Of a DNA stretch of 64,000 bases, positions 44,897 to 55,920 are shown one piece after another. Position 1 is the first letter of the stretch. Every line of letters starts with the position of its first letter. The notes below the pieces were generated by a model. The model saw only the letters and a program-made list of their open reading frames with translations. It searched no databases and was not told where the DNA came from. The position numbers and the translations under genes are program-made. The stretch comes from Qipengyuania nanhaisediminis (GTDB taxonomy: Bacteria > Pseudomonadota > Alphaproteobacteria > Sphingomonadales > Sphingomonadaceae), in NCBI RefSeq assembly GCF_900115585.1, contig NZ_FOWZ01000004.1, forward strand, positions 62,001-126,000. Direction: 5' to 3'.

Positions 44897-46480
44897 ATGA
44901 GCAAACCCAAAGTCCTCATCAGCGACAAGATGGACCCGAACGCTGCGCGCATATTCGAAGAGCGCGGCTGCGACGTTGACGTCATCACCGGCGAAACGCC
45001 CGACGAACTGAAAGCCCGCATCGGCGAATACGATGGCCTCGCCATCCGGTCGTCGACCAAGGTGACCAAGGAAATCCTCGATGCCGCGACCAATCTCAAG
45101 GTCATCGGGCGCGCCGGTATCGGCGTTGATAATGTCGACATCCCTTATGCCAGCGGCAAGGGCGTGGTCGTGATGAACACCCCGTTCGGCAACTCGATCA
45201 CCACCGCCGAACACGCCATTGCGATGATCATGGCGCTGGCCCGCCAGATCCCCGCCGCCGACCGCCGCACGCAGGCGGGCGAATGGCCGAAGAACGATTT
45301 CATGGGCGTGGAAGTCACGGGCAAGACGCTGGGCCTGATCGGCGCTGGCAATATCGGTTCGATCGTCGCCAGCCGCGCCCAAGGCCTCAAGATGAAGGTC
45401 ATCGCTTTCGACCCCTTCCTGACCGAAGAACGTGCAGTGGAAATCGGGGTCGAGAAGATCGATCTCGACACCCTGCTGGCCCGTGCCGATTTCATCACGC
45501 TGCACACGCCGCTGACCGATGAGACGCGCAATATCCTCAGCCGCGAAAACCTCGCCAAAACCAAGAAGGGCGTGCGCATTGTCAACTGTGCGCGCGGCGG
45601 CCTGATCGACGAAGCGGCACTGGCCGACGCACTCGACAGCGGTCAGGTGGCAGGCGCGGCGCTGGACGTGTTCCAGACCGAACCGGCCAAGGAATCGCCG
45701 CTCTTCGGCAAGCCCAATTTCATCTGCACGCCGCACCTTGGCGCCAGCACGAATGAAGCGCAGGTCAATGTCGCCTTGCAGGTAGCCGAACAGCTGGCGG
45801 ATTACCTCGTCAACGGCGGCGTCACCAATGCGCTCAACATGCCGTCGCTAAGCGCCGAGGAAGCGCCCAAGCTTCGCCCCTACATGGGCCTTGCCGAAAA
45901 TCTCGGCAGCCTCGTGGGCCAGCTTGCCCACGGCAATCTCACCAAGATCAGCATCGAGCGCGAAGGGGCCGCCGCCCAGCTTTCGGGCAAGCCGATCGAA
46001 GGTGCGGTGCTTGCCGGCCTGATGCGCCAGTATTCGGACACGGTGAACATGGTCAACGCGCCCTTCCTTGCAAAGGAACGCGGCCTAGATATCCGTTCGA
46101 TCCGCCACGAGAAGGAAGGCGCCTACAATACCCTGCTGCGCGTGACCGTGGGCACCGACAGCGGCGACCGGTCGGTTGCCGGTACGCTGTTCGGCGCCGA
46201 TGCGCCGCGCCTGACCGAAATCTTCGGCGTGCGGATCGAGGCAGAACTCGACGGGCACATGCTCTATATCGTCAATGAAGACGCGCCTGGCTTCATCGGC
46301 CGGATCGGTTCGCTGCTGGGCGAAAACGGCATAAACATCGGCACCTTTAACCTCGGCCGCCGCGAAGCGGGCGGGGAAGCAGTACTGCTCTTGAGCGTCG
46401 ACCAGCCGATCCCGCAAGACGTCGTCGACAAGGCCTGCGCGCTGGAAGGCGTGAAGACCGTAATGCCACTGGCATTCTGA
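44897..46480 (+). CDS. serA: D-3-phosphoglycerate dehydrogenase
   Basis: 527 residues, the long form. The first enzyme of serine synthesis, NAD-dependent. The Rossmann motif GLIGAGNIGSIVASRAQG (about residues 147-164), the catalytic Arg/Glu/His (NCARGGLIDE, EPAKESPLFG, TPHLGAST) and a C-terminal intervening domain plus ACT domain (about 450-527) are all present. The ACT domain suggests allosteric serine feedback. It forms a serine operon with serC and probably reads on into hisZ, 28 bases downstream. Confidence 0.96.
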   Translation: MSKPKVLISDKMDPNAARIFEERGCDVDVITGETPDELKARIGEYDGLAIRSSTKVTKEILDAATNLKVIGRAGIGVDNVDIPYASGKGVVVMNTPFGNSITTAEHAIAMIMALARQIPAADRRTQAGEWPKNDFMGVEVTGKTLGLIGAGNIGSIVASRAQGLKMKVIAFDPFLTEERAVEIGVEKIDLDTLLARADFITLHTPLTDETRNILSRENLAKTKKGVRIVNCARGGLIDEAALADALDSGQVAGAALDVFQTEPAKESPLFGKPNFICTPHLGASTNEAQVNVALQVAEQLADYLVNGGVTNALNMPSLSAEEAPKLRPYMGLAENLGSLVGQLAHGNLTKISIEREGAAAQLSGKPIEGAVLAGLMRQYSDTVNMVNAPFLAKERGLDIRSIRHEKEGAYNTLLRVTVGTDSGDRSVAGTLFGADAPRLTEIFGVRIEAELDGHMLYIVNEDAPGFIGRIGSLLGENGINIGTFNLGRREAGGEAVLLLSVDQPIPQDVVDKACALEGVKTVMPLAF

Positions 46481-46508
46481 TGCGCGATGGGGCAGGGGCG
46501 CTGGCCGT

Positions 46509-47621
46509 ATGACACAGCCTGACGATCTCCTGCCCATCGGGCTCGAAGACGCGCTGCCTGCGCGTGCCGCCGCCATCACCAGCGCCATGCGCCAGGTGCT
46601 GCAATCGATGGACGCGCATGGGTACGACCGTGTGCGCCCGCCGCTGGTGGAATTCGAACAATCGCTCGCCGGACGCATGGAAGGCGTGGCGACGCGCCGC
46701 ATGGTGCGTTTCACCGATCCCGAAAGCCTGCGCACGCTGGCCCTGCGCAGCGACATGACCGTGCAGGTCGGCCGCATTGCCGCGACGTCGCTGCGTGAAG
46801 CGCCGCGCCCACTGCGCCTGTGCTATGCGGGCGAGGTCGCGACGATCAAGGCGGACCAGCTCGATCCTGCCCGCCAGCGCCTGCAACTGGGTGCCGAACT
46901 GGTCGGGAGCGACAGTGTGGCTGCGGCTGCAGAAGCCGTCTCGGTCGCGCTCGACGCGCTGGAGGCTGCCGGTGTCGATGGCCTGTCGGTCGATTTCACC
47001 ATGCCCGACCTTGTCGATACGCTGGCCGAAGAAGCGCTGCCGCTCGATATGGAGCAGCGTGAAGCGGTGCGCCGCGAACTCGACATGAAGGATGCAGGCG
47101 GCCTCAAGGCTGTGGGCGGCGAAGCCTATCTCCCGTTGCTTTATGCCGCAGGGCCGATGGAGCAGGCGCTGGAAAAGCTGTCGGCTCTGGATGCGGGCGG
47201 CGTGCTCGCCAGCCGGACTGCGGCGCTGCGCGAAGTGGCCGCGATCCTTGGCGAGCGCGTGCGCCTCACGCTCGACCCGTCAGAACGCCACGGTTTCGGA
47301 TACCAGAGCTGGTTCGGTTTCACCCTGCACAGCGACAAGGCACGCGGCGCGCTCGGGCGCGGCGGAACCTATGCGATCAAGGGCAGCGACGAGGCGGCAA
47401 CCGGCTTCTCTCTCTACATGGAGCCGATCCTGGAAGCGCTCGGCAAGGGCGAGGCGGAGCAGCGCGACACCGTGTTCCTGCCGCTCGGCCATGACCGTTC
47501 GGTCGCAGCGTCATTGCGCGCGGATGGCTGGCGTACCCGCGCAGCTGTCAATGCGGAGGACGATGCCGCAACGCTGGGCTGCACGCACCGCCTCGAAAAC
47601 GGCGAAGCGAAACCGCTCTAA
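46509..47621 (+). CDS. hisZ: ATP phosphoribosyltransferase regulatory subunit HisZ
   Basis: 370 residues of histidyl-tRNA synthetase-like catalytic fold without the anticodon-binding domain. The class II pattern is LPIGLEDALPARAAAITSAM, then FTDPESLRTLALRSDMTVQVGRIA and the LCYAGEV segment. HisZ pairs with short HisG to form the first enzyme of histidine synthesis; hisG is not in the window. In many proteobacteria hisZ stands next to purA; here four minus-strand genes separate them. It overlaps the convergent GST gene by four bases. Confidence 0.9.
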   Translation: MTQPDDLLPIGLEDALPARAAAITSAMRQVLQSMDAHGYDRVRPPLVEFEQSLAGRMEGVATRRMVRFTDPESLRTLALRSDMTVQVGRIAATSLREAPRPLRLCYAGEVATIKADQLDPARQRLQLGAELVGSDSVAAAAEAVSVALDALEAAGVDGLSVDFTMPDLVDTLAEEALPLDMEQREAVRRELDMKDAGGLKAVGGEAYLPLLYAAGPMEQALEKLSALDAGGVLASRTAALREVAAILGERVRLTLDPSERHGFGYQSWFGFTLHSDKARGALGRGGTYAIKGSDEAATGFSLYMEPILEALGKGEAEQRDTVFLPLGHDRSVAASLRADGWRTRAAVNAEDDAATLGCTHRLENGEAKPL

Positions 47622-48229
47622 GCCGCTTCCGGCTCCCACTTCGGATATTTGGTCATGATGGCCGCAAAGAGGTCGGACGTCACATGGCGTTCGAGCCATG
47701 CGGCGACATTGGCGATGCCGGCGCCTTCGAACCACTCGCGGTCGTGATTGGCGCATTGCCGCACGAAGGGGAAGATCGCGATATCGGCGAAGCCGCGCTG
47801 CTCGCCGCATAGATTGGGCTGGCCTTCCAGCCGCTCATTGAGGCATCTCAGGTGATCGAGGCACTGCGCGCGGTGTTCCAGCGGGTCGGCATCTTCGTAA
47901 CGCGTGTAGTATTTGTAGCGGTCGAGGTGATGCTTGAACGGCCCGTCGGTCGCTTCCAGCAGCTCTGCGTCCTGCCGATCAAGCCAGCCTTCGGGATCGT
48001 TCTTGCCGAGCGCCCAGCGCATGATGTCGAGGCTTTCCTCCAGCACCGTGCCATCATCGGTGACGAGAACGGGGACGGTTCCCTTGGGCGAGGCTTCCAG
48101 CATCGCGGCAGGCTTGTCGCGCAGCACGACCTCGCGGTGTTCCTTCTCCACCCCGCTGATGTGCAGCGCCATACGCGCCCGCATTGCATAGGGACAGCGG
48201 CGGAAGCTGTAGAGGACCGGCTCAGCCAT
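47618..48229 (-). CDS. Glutathione S-transferase family protein
   Basis: 203 residues. An N-terminal thioredoxin-like domain with [15 protein letters not shown] (about residues 9-23), KGTVPVLV and [11 protein letters not shown], then an all-helical C-terminal domain with [14 protein letters not shown]. The Cys in CPYAM suggests a glutaredoxin-like or omega/beta-type catalytic residue. The start at 48229 overlaps the end of trhO by eight bases, so the two are coupled. Confidence 0.85.
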   Translation of the reverse strand: MAEPVLYSFRRCPYAMRARMALHISGVEKEHREVVLRDKPAAMLEASPKGTVPVLVTDDGTVLEESLDIMRWALGKNDPEGWLDRQDAELLEATDGPFKHHLDRYKYYTRYEDADPLEHRAQCLDHLRCLNERLEGQPNLCGEQRGFADIAIFPFVRQCANHDREWFEGAGIANVAAWLERHVTSDLFAAIMTKYPKWEPEAA

Positions 48230-49175
48230 TGTCGCCGTCGCGGTCCAGCACCTTGCCGACATGCGCCTCACCCCGTTCGCGGGCGAGCTTCGACTGGCGC
48301 TGGCGTTCCGCATAGCGGGCGCGCTGCTCGTCGGTGCGCTCTGCATGGCAATGGCGGCAGGCGACGCCTTCCTCGTAGGTCTCGTGCGCGAGATCCGCAG
48401 GCGACAAGGGCATGCGGCAGGCACGGCACAGCGTGTGTTCGCCGATTTCGAGGCCGTGTTTCACGCTCACCCGCTCGTCGAAGACGAAGCATTCGCCTTT
48501 CCAGAGGCTTTCTTCTTCGGGCACTTCCTCGAGGTATTTCAGGATGCCGCCCTTGAGGTGGTAGACCTCGTCCAGCCCTTCCGATTTCACGAAGGCGGTC
48601 GATTTTTCGCAGCGGATGCCGCCGGTGCAGAACATGGCGATCTTCGGCGTCTTGCCCTCGGCCTCGAAATCGGCGCGGCGGGCGCGAAACCATTCTGGAA
48701 ATTCGCGAAAGCTCTTCGTTTCCGGGTCGATCGCGCCCTCGAAAGAGCCGATCTGCACTTCGTAATCGTTGCGGGTGTCGATCACGATAGTGTCGGGATC
48801 GGATATCAGCGCGTTCCAGTCCTCCGGCGCGACATAGGTGCCGACGCCCTCGACCGGATCGAGGTCGGGCTGGCCCATGGTGACGATCTCCGCCTTCACG
48901 CGCACCTTGCTGCGATAGAAGGGCATGGTGTCGGCGCGCGATTCCTTCACTTCGAGCGTCGCGCAGCCCGGCAGCGCGCGGATATGGTCGAGCACCGCCT
49001 GGATGCCCGCATCGCTTCCGGCGATCGTGCCGTTGATGCCCTCATGCGCCAGCAGCAGCGTGCCCTTCACGCCGTGCTTGTCGCACAGTGCGGCAAGGGG
49101 AGGGCGCAGGGCTGCCGGATCGTCGAACCGCGTGAAGTGATAGAGCGCGGCAATACGGATGGGGTGCTCGGTCAT
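48222..49175 (-). CDS. trhO: tRNA uridine(34) hydroxylase, rhodanese family (TrhO)
   Basis: 317 residues. TrhO makes 5-hydroxyuridine at wobble position 34 of tRNA. An N-terminal acylphosphatase-like domain (about 1-95, with [21 protein letters not shown]) precedes a rhodanese domain with the active Cys in [15 protein letters not shown] (about residue 185). The C-terminal CxxC pairs (CRACRMPLS and ACRHC) form a zinc-type region. It is a single-copy modification enzyme upstream of the GST gene. Confidence 0.93.
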   Translation of the reverse strand: MTEHPIRIAALYHFTRFDDPAALRPPLAALCDKHGVKGTLLLAHEGINGTIAGSDAGIQAVLDHIRALPGCATLEVKESRADTMPFYRSKVRVKAEIVTMGQPDLDPVEGVGTYVAPEDWNALISDPDTIVIDTRNDYEVQIGSFEGAIDPETKSFREFPEWFRARRADFEAEGKTPKIAMFCTGGIRCEKSTAFVKSEGLDEVYHLKGGILKYLEEVPEEESLWKGECFVFDERVSVKHGLEIGEHTLCRACRMPLSPADLAHETYEEGVACRHCHAERTDEQRARYAERQRQSKLARERGEAHVGKVLDRDGDNG

Positions 49176-49222
49176 GATGGCGCGCCTTTAGCAGCGTGCA
49201 CGCGGCCTCGCACCCCTCCTGT

Positions 49223-50038
49223 TCAGCAGAATTCGCTGGGATCGGGGCCCATGCGGCCGTCTTCGCTGTCGAGCCCGTCGATGCGCGCCATCTGGTCGTC
49301 CGACAGTTCGAACGACAAGGCCTTGAAATTGGCTTCGATATGCTTGCGGCTGCTGGCCTTGGGAATGGTCGAGAAACCGTGCTGGATATGCCAGCGAATG
49401 ATGACCGCGCTGGCGGGCTGGCCCGTTTCTTCCGCAATGGCTTCGATGGTCTCGTTCGAGAGGCCTTCGCCCTGGCCGAGCGGTGACCAGCTTTGCGTGA
49501 CGATGCCCATTTCCTCATGCACCTTGCGCAGGGCGCGCTGCTGGAAGCTGGGGTGCAGTTCCACCTGGTTGAGCGCCGGGGTCACGCCCGTTTCCTCGAC
49601 CAGCTTGCGCAGGTCCTGTTCGCGGAAGTTGGAAACGCCGATGGACTTGGCCTTGCCCTCCTCGCGCAGTTCGATGAACGCCTTCCACGTGTCCACGAAT
49701 TCGCCCTTGTCGGGGCAGGGCCAGTGGATCAGCAGCATATCGACATGGTCGCGGCCCAGCCGCTCGAGGCATTTCTCCGCGGCGCGCTTGGCCCGCTCGT
49801 AACCCTGGCTCTCGTTCCAGACCTTGGTCTGCAGGAAGATGTCGGACCATTCGCCCACGCCTTTGCCGACGCCCTTTTCGTTCTGGTAGATCGCCGCCGT
49901 GTCGATCAACCAGTAGCCCACGTCGATCGCGGTGGAGACGGCTTCGGGCGCCTTGTCCTCGTCGATCTTGTAGGTGCCGAAGCCGAGCTGCGGGATCTGG
50001 CGGCCGTCGTTCAGGTTGAGAGTGGGATAGTCGGTCAT
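49223..50038 (-). CDS. Aldo/keto reductase
   Basis: 271 residues, a TIM-barrel NADPH-dependent reductase of the 2,5-diketo-gluconate reductase group. The tetrad is visible as Asp and Tyr in WLIDTAAIYQNEKGVG, Lys in LQTKVW and His in MLLIHWPCP. The NADPH-binding end has IPKASSRKHIEANFKAL. A strong GGAGA precedes the ATG. The substrate is not predictable. It is divergent from purA. Confidence 0.92.
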   Translation of the reverse strand: MTDYPTLNLNDGRQIPQLGFGTYKIDEDKAPEAVSTAIDVGYWLIDTAAIYQNEKGVGKGVGEWSDIFLQTKVWNESQGYERAKRAAEKCLERLGRDHVDMLLIHWPCPDKGEFVDTWKAFIELREEGKAKSIGVSNFREQDLRKLVEETGVTPALNQVELHPSFQQRALRKVHEEMGIVTQSWSPLGQGEGLSNETIEAIAEETGQPASAVIIRWHIQHGFSTIPKASSRKHIEANFKALSFELSDDQMARIDGLDSEDGRMGPDPSEFC

Positions 50039-50107
50039 AAATTCTCCTTTGCCTGAACAATGGAGAAGTGGCGTCGAAGTTTCCCCGATCTGCCTTGCTC
50101 CCTTGGC

Positions 50108-50137
50108 CGCAAACGCCTAACGCGACGCGCGTTTGTG
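50108..50137 (+). other. purA leader hairpin
   Basis: CGCAAACGC (50108-50116) pairs with GCGTTTGTG (50129-50137) over nine base pairs, one G-U, around a 12-base loop. It begins 57 bases before the purA ATG and is followed by no T tract. It could be a promoter-proximal operator or leader structure. The rest of the 126-base divergent region (50039-50164) shows no other element. Confidence 0.35.
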
Positions 50138-50146
50138 CATCCCTAG

Positions 50147-51983
<1,837 letters not shown>

Positions 51984-52040
51984 GGCATATTATCCGCTCT
52001 TTCGTTGGCGGCGGAAAGAAAAATCGATAGCCTGATTGCG

Positions 52041-52553
52041 ATGCGGTTCCTTTTTCTCTTTGCCTGCCTCTTGGCGACGGCCTGCTCGCAAGGCGTGCCG
52101 CAAGCGCGTGCGCAACAGGCGCAGGACGAGGAGCGGGCGGATTTCGTGCTGGTCGACAAGTCGGACCGCACGCTTTGGGTTTACCAGGCGGGCAAGATCA
52201 TCCGCACGTATGACGGCTTGCAATATGGCGACCAGCCGGTCGGCCACAAACGCTTCGAAGGGGACGAGCGCACGCCCGAAGGCCGCTACACCATCACCTA
52301 TGGCAACGAGCAGTCGAGCTATTACCTCAGTCTCTACATCGATTATCCCAACGCCGCCGACAAAGCCTATGCCAAGGCGCGGGGGCGCTCGCCCGGTGGG
52401 CTCATTTTCCTGCATGGCCAGCCCAATGGAATGCCCTTCGATGCGCGCGTTCCGGGCGACTGGACCGATGGCTGCATTGCCCTCTCCAACCGCGAGATAG
52501 CGGAACTGTGGTCGCTGATTCCGGACGGGACGCCGATCGAAATACGCCCCTGA
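52041..52553 (+). CDS. L,D-transpeptidase (YkuD) lipoprotein
   Basis: 170 residues. Signal sequence MRFLFLFACLLATACSQ with a lipobox (Cys15). The YkuD domain runs from about residue 33 to 168. The catalytic centre is the His of IFLHGQPNG and the Cys of DWTDGCIALSN, a variant of the SHGCIR motif. It should crosslink peptidoglycan or anchor proteins in the periplasm. Strong -35-like TTGACA of the next gene begins five bases after its stop. Confidence 0.88.
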   Translation: MRFLFLFACLLATACSQGVPQARAQQAQDEERADFVLVDKSDRTLWVYQAGKIIRTYDGLQYGDQPVGHKRFEGDERTPEGRYTITYGNEQSSYYLSLYIDYPNAADKAYAKARGRSPGGLIFLHGQPNGMPFDARVPGDWTDGCIALSNREIAELWSLIPDGTPIEIRP

Positions 52554-52572
52554 ATTCTTGACACGATCACTG

Positions 52573-52590
52573 TTTGTTCTCACAAAGTTC
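52573..52590. promoter_or_regulatory. Overlapping dyad and SOS-box-like element
   Basis: Positions 52576-52590 read GTTC-N7-GTTC, the consensus of alphaproteobacterial LexA sites. The same bases contain a dyad TTTGT-TCTC-ACAAA (52573-52586), which could equally be an autoregulatory site. A consensus -35 hexamer TTGACA is at 52558-52563. The element lies 30 bases before the ATG of the regulator gene. Confidence 0.45.
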
Positions 52591-52619
52591 TCCTACAGAG
52601 ACTCGTGAGAGGTGATTCC

Positions 52620-53591
52620 ATGCAGGCCGATTTCAGTTACGAACCGGTGTATGACGGGGCCGGATGCCAGCTTGGCGTGACCATATTGGCGGACCGCGAT
52701 GCCGTGCGCGCGCAGATGCGCGACGATGCCGTTGCAGCGGGCTTTCGCGTGCTGGAATGCTGCCGGCTGGACGAGTTTGCCAGCGGCTCCATCGCGGCGC
52801 TGGGGGACCTCGTGCTGGTCGACTGCCTTGTGGCCGATGCGGAGACGATGGCGCTGCTCGCCCGGCTCGACATGCGGGCGGGCAAGTCGGGCGCGCAGAT
52901 GGTGATCTCGACCGGTATGGACGCGCTCGATGCGGTGTTCGGCTGTTTCTCCATGTCGGGCGCGCAGATCCTCGTCGAACCGGGACGTGCGGAGCGGATT
53001 ATCGCGGTGGGCCGTGTGCTGGCCGATGTGCCAAACCTGAGATTGCGAGAACTCGCCGAGGAAGACCGGCTAATGCTCCTTCGCCTCACCGAACAGGTCG
53101 GCAAGATGGCAGAACGGATCGAACGCCTGTCTCCAGGACAGCGGGAAGGCGGGGGCGCTTTCAGGCTGGAAGCAGCGTCACAGGCCTGGCGCGGACAGGA
53201 TGCCGCAGGCGGGGCGGGCAATGGGGCAAACCTGCCCGAGGCGGCTGCTATCCGTGCCGTCATTCGCCGCCGCCAGATGCGCGCCAAGTTCTTCGATGCG
53301 GACCTCTTTGCCGATCCGGCGTGGGATATATTGCTCGACCTCGCCGCTGCTCGCGCCGGAAGGGAGCGGGTCAGCGTCACTTCGCTGTGCATCGCGGCTG
53401 GCGTTCCTGCCACCACGGCGCTGCGCTGGATCACGCAAATGGTCGAAAGCGGCCTGCTGCTGCGCATTCCCGATCCCGCCGACCGTCGCCGCGCGCATAT
53501 CGCGCTGGCCGACAGCACGGCCGATGCAATGGCACGCTATTTCCGCGAAGCCGGTATCGGCTCGAGCCAACAAATCGCGGCGGTGGCCTAG
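52620..53591 (+). CDS. Regulator with receiver-like N-terminus and MarR-type winged helix
   Basis: 323 residues. Residues about 15-130 alternate beta strands and helices like a receiver domain (VTILADRD, DLVLVDCL, QMVISTG, AQILVEPGRAERI), but the conserved acidic pocket and the invariant Lys are not clearly present, so phosphorylation is doubtful. A helical linker (about 145-200) leads to a MarR-like winged helix (about 225-310) with VTSLCIAAGVPATTALRWITQMVESGLL and a wing PDPADRRRAHIAL. Targets are unknown. The ATG at 52620 is preceded by GAGAGG. Confidence 0.75.
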   Translation: MQADFSYEPVYDGAGCQLGVTILADRDAVRAQMRDDAVAAGFRVLECCRLDEFASGSIAALGDLVLVDCLVADAETMALLARLDMRAGKSGAQMVISTGMDALDAVFGCFSMSGAQILVEPGRAERIIAVGRVLADVPNLRLRELAEEDRLMLLRLTEQVGKMAERIERLSPGQREGGGAFRLEAASQAWRGQDAAGGAGNGANLPEAAAIRAVIRRRQMRAKFFDADLFADPAWDILLDLAAARAGRERVSVTSLCIAAGVPATTALRWITQMVESGLLLRIPDPADRRRAHIALADSTADAMARYFREAGIGSSQQIAAVA

Positions 53592-54361
53592 CCCTTCCTG
53601 ATCACGACCCGTCGGCCGCTGGTCGGTGGATCCTCGCACGGCAGGACATGACGCGCCGCATCGGCTCGCGCACGGATCAGGATTGCTTCCGGAACGCTGC
53701 TCTCGTGAAGCACGTGATCGGCCTCTCCCAGCGCGCGCGCCTGCCGGATGGTCAGGTCTTCCGGATCATCGCTCGCCAGCACGATCTCGAGGACCGCGTC
53801 TGCTACAGGATCGCCGCCATCCTCTATCCAGCGCTCTACATCCTCTACACTCTTCGCGGCCATTACATCGAGTGCGCCGCCCTGTGAAAGGGCACCATCC
53901 AGCGCACGGCGGCGGTCGTCGCCGGAGGGGAATCTCGCCCGGATTTTCTCGCGCGCGTTGGATAATGCCTCGGCTAATCCGCCAAGATTTTGCGGCAGGA
54001 TCGCCTCCAGCCGCAGGCGCAGGTGCTTCGCCAGTCCGGCCGATGCTCCGCCCGTGCTCACCGCGACCAGCACGGGATCGCGCTCCAGCAGGCTGGGCAG
54101 TGTAAAGTCGCACAGGTCCGGCCTATCCGCCACGTTGACCAGCAGGCCGAGGCGCTTCAGTCGAAACGCCGCGGCCTCTGCCGCGCGCTGGTCTTCGAGC
54201 GCTACAAATGCCAGTTTCGCATGATGGGCCTCGGTCTCCGCGCAGGGAATGCCCCCGGCACGCCCAACAAGCCGCGCCTTTGCCTCCGCCATTTCGCCGC
54301 TGCCCACCACCACGACCCGCTGGCCGGAAATGCGGTGGAACAGCGGGAGCGAATGCAACAT
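53588..54361 (-). CDS. Precorrin-2 dehydrogenase/sirohydrochlorin ferrochelatase
   Basis: 257 residues corresponding to the N-terminal half of CysG (Met8-type). LPLFHRISGQRVVVVGSGEMAEAKARL (about residues 4-30) is the NAD-binding site. It oxidises precorrin-2 and inserts iron to make siroheme. ILPQNLGGLAEAL and the dimerisation region follow. The methyltransferase half is a separate gene (cobA, 30675). It is coupled to lysA by a one-base TGATG overlap, an unexpected partner. Confidence 0.86.
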   Translation of the reverse strand: MLHSLPLFHRISGQRVVVVGSGEMAEAKARLVGRAGGIPCAETEAHHAKLAFVALEDQRAAEAAAFRLKRLGLLVNVADRPDLCDFTLPSLLERDPVLVAVSTGGASAGLAKHLRLRLEAILPQNLGGLAEALSNAREKIRARFPSGDDRRRALDGALSQGGALDVMAAKSVEDVERWIEDGGDPVADAVLEIVLASDDPEDLTIRQARALGEADHVLHESSVPEAILIRARADAARHVLPCEDPPTSGRRVVIRKG

Positions 54362-55620
54362 CAGTCGAGCCACTCCGGCACGCGTTCCGCGTCCATGATC
54401 GCACCTGCAGCGATCCTGTCGGCGACGGTCGCGAAACGGTCGCCGTCGACCAGCACTTCGGCCACGAAGCCGCGCGAATTGTAGCTCGACGCCATGGTCG
54501 CGCCATAGGCCCCTGCAGTGCGAAAAACCGCTAGTTCCCCTGCGATCAGCGCATCGCATTCGCGGTCCATCGCGAAAGTATCGCCGGTCTCGCAGATGGG
54601 GCCGACGATGTGCGCGGTCATGCGCTCTCCGGTTGGTTCTACCGCCTCGAAATCATGCCAGGCGCCGTACATGGCGGGACGAGCGAGGTCGTTCATCGCC
54701 GCGTCGACAACCACGAATGGCCGCTCTATCCCGCGTTTTACGCGCACCACCCGGGTGAGGAGGACACCGGCATTCCCGGCAATCACACGGCCCGGTTCGA
54801 ACATCAGGCGCACGTCCCAGCCCTTGGACACGCGCGCGACCATTTCACCATAGGCTGCAGGCGAGGGATATTCCTCGCCGCTCTTGTACGGCACGCCAAG
54901 CCCGCCGCCGAGGTCGGCATGGGTCACCTTGCAGCCTTGCGCGCGCAGGTCGGCAATCAGCTGCCCGACCTTGCCGAAGGCGGTTTCCAGTGGCTCGAGA
55001 TCGGCAAGCTGGCTACCGATGTGAACGGCCACGCCGCGCATATCCAAGCCGTCTTCGCCCGCCAGCGAAGCGTAGATTTCGACCGCCCGGTCGATCGGGA
55101 CGCCGAACTTGTTCTCGCGCTTGCCGGTCGAGATCTTCTCGTGGGTTCGCGCATCGACGTCGGGATTGACGCGCAGGGCGCAGGCGGCGGTCTTGCCGAA
55201 GCGGCGGGCGATCGCCGCCAATTCGTAGCCTTCTTCCTCGCTCTCGATGTTGAACTGGCCGATCCCGCATTCGAGGCCCTGCTGCAGTTCGTCATGGGTC
55301 TTGCCGACGCCGGAGAACACGATGTCTTCGGGCTTCATCCCGGCGGCCAAGGCGCGGGTCAGCTCTCCACCAGAGACGACGTCGGCGCCGTAGCCCATGT
55401 AGGCGAGCACGCGCAGCACGGCGAGGTTGGGGTTGGATTTGACCGCGAAGGCAATGTGCGGATTGTCGAGCGCGGACAGCCCTTCGCGATAGACGCGGGC
55501 GTGGCGTTCCAGCGTGGCGCGCGAATAGACGTAGACGGGTGTGCCGACCGCCTCTGCGATCTGGGTAAGCGGCACGTCCTCTGCATGAAGGACGCCGTCG
55601 CGGATCTGGAAATGGTCCAT
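54361..55620 (-). CDS. lysA: Diaminopimelate decarboxylase
   Basis: 419 residues. PLP enzyme making lysine from meso-diaminopimelate. The TIM-barrel has the PLP Lys in HIAFAVKSNPNLAVL, followed by HIGSQLADLEPLE and GGGLGVPY. The C-terminal beta domain carries ICETGDTFAMDRECD and GAYGATMASSYNSR. It is in the operon argH, lptM-like, lysA, siroheme dehydrogenase. Confidence 0.96.
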   Translation of the reverse strand: MDHFQIRDGVLHAEDVPLTQIAEAVGTPVYVYSRATLERHARVYREGLSALDNPHIAFAVKSNPNLAVLRVLAYMGYGADVVSGGELTRALAAGMKPEDIVFSGVGKTHDELQQGLECGIGQFNIESEEEGYELAAIARRFGKTAACALRVNPDVDARTHEKISTGKRENKFGVPIDRAVEIYASLAGEDGLDMRGVAVHIGSQLADLEPLETAFGKVGQLIADLRAQGCKVTHADLGGGLGVPYKSGEEYPSPAAYGEMVARVSKGWDVRLMFEPGRVIAGNAGVLLTRVVRVKRGIERPFVVVDAAMNDLARPAMYGAWHDFEAVEPTGERMTAHIVGPICETGDTFAMDRECDALIAGELAVFRTAGAYGATMASSYNSRGFVAEVLVDGDRFATVADRIAAGAIMDAERVPEWLD

Positions 55621-55683
55621 GGCCAGCGCGTTTGCCGAATGGCCATGCCTAAGTCTAGCAAGCCTTGCTTGTCGCGCTGCAAC

Positions 55684-55920
55684 CTACTCGGGCGGGAGGT
55701 CGAAGGGATCGTCCTCGCGCTCTTCCGAGCGGGTGCGCAATTCGGTGCTGCGTTCGGGCGCGGCCTGGGGAGCAACCTGGAGCAGATCGTCGGCATCGGG
55801 CTGCACTTCGGCACCGAAGGGGGCAGGCGGCAGCGTCTCGCCCGCCAAAGGCTTCAGCTGCGCCTTCTGCCCACAGGCGGACAGCAGGGTGAGGGCAATA
55901 ATCAGGGCGCCAAGGCGCAT
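55684..55920 (-). CDS. Small lipoprotein, LptM (YifL)-like
   Basis: 78 residues: a signal ending LTLLSAC with lipidated Cys16, then CGQKAQLKPL, comparable to the CGxKGPLyxP motif of LptM/YifL, and a Pro-rich acidic tail. LptM helps the outer-membrane LPS translocon LptDE to oxidise and assemble. The position directly before lysA is the conserved context of this family. Its ATG overlaps the argH TGA by one base. Confidence 0.72.
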   Translation of the reverse strand: MRLGALIIALTLLSACGQKAQLKPLAGETLPPAPFGAEVQPDADDLLQVAPQAAPERSTELRTRSEEREDDPFDLPPE

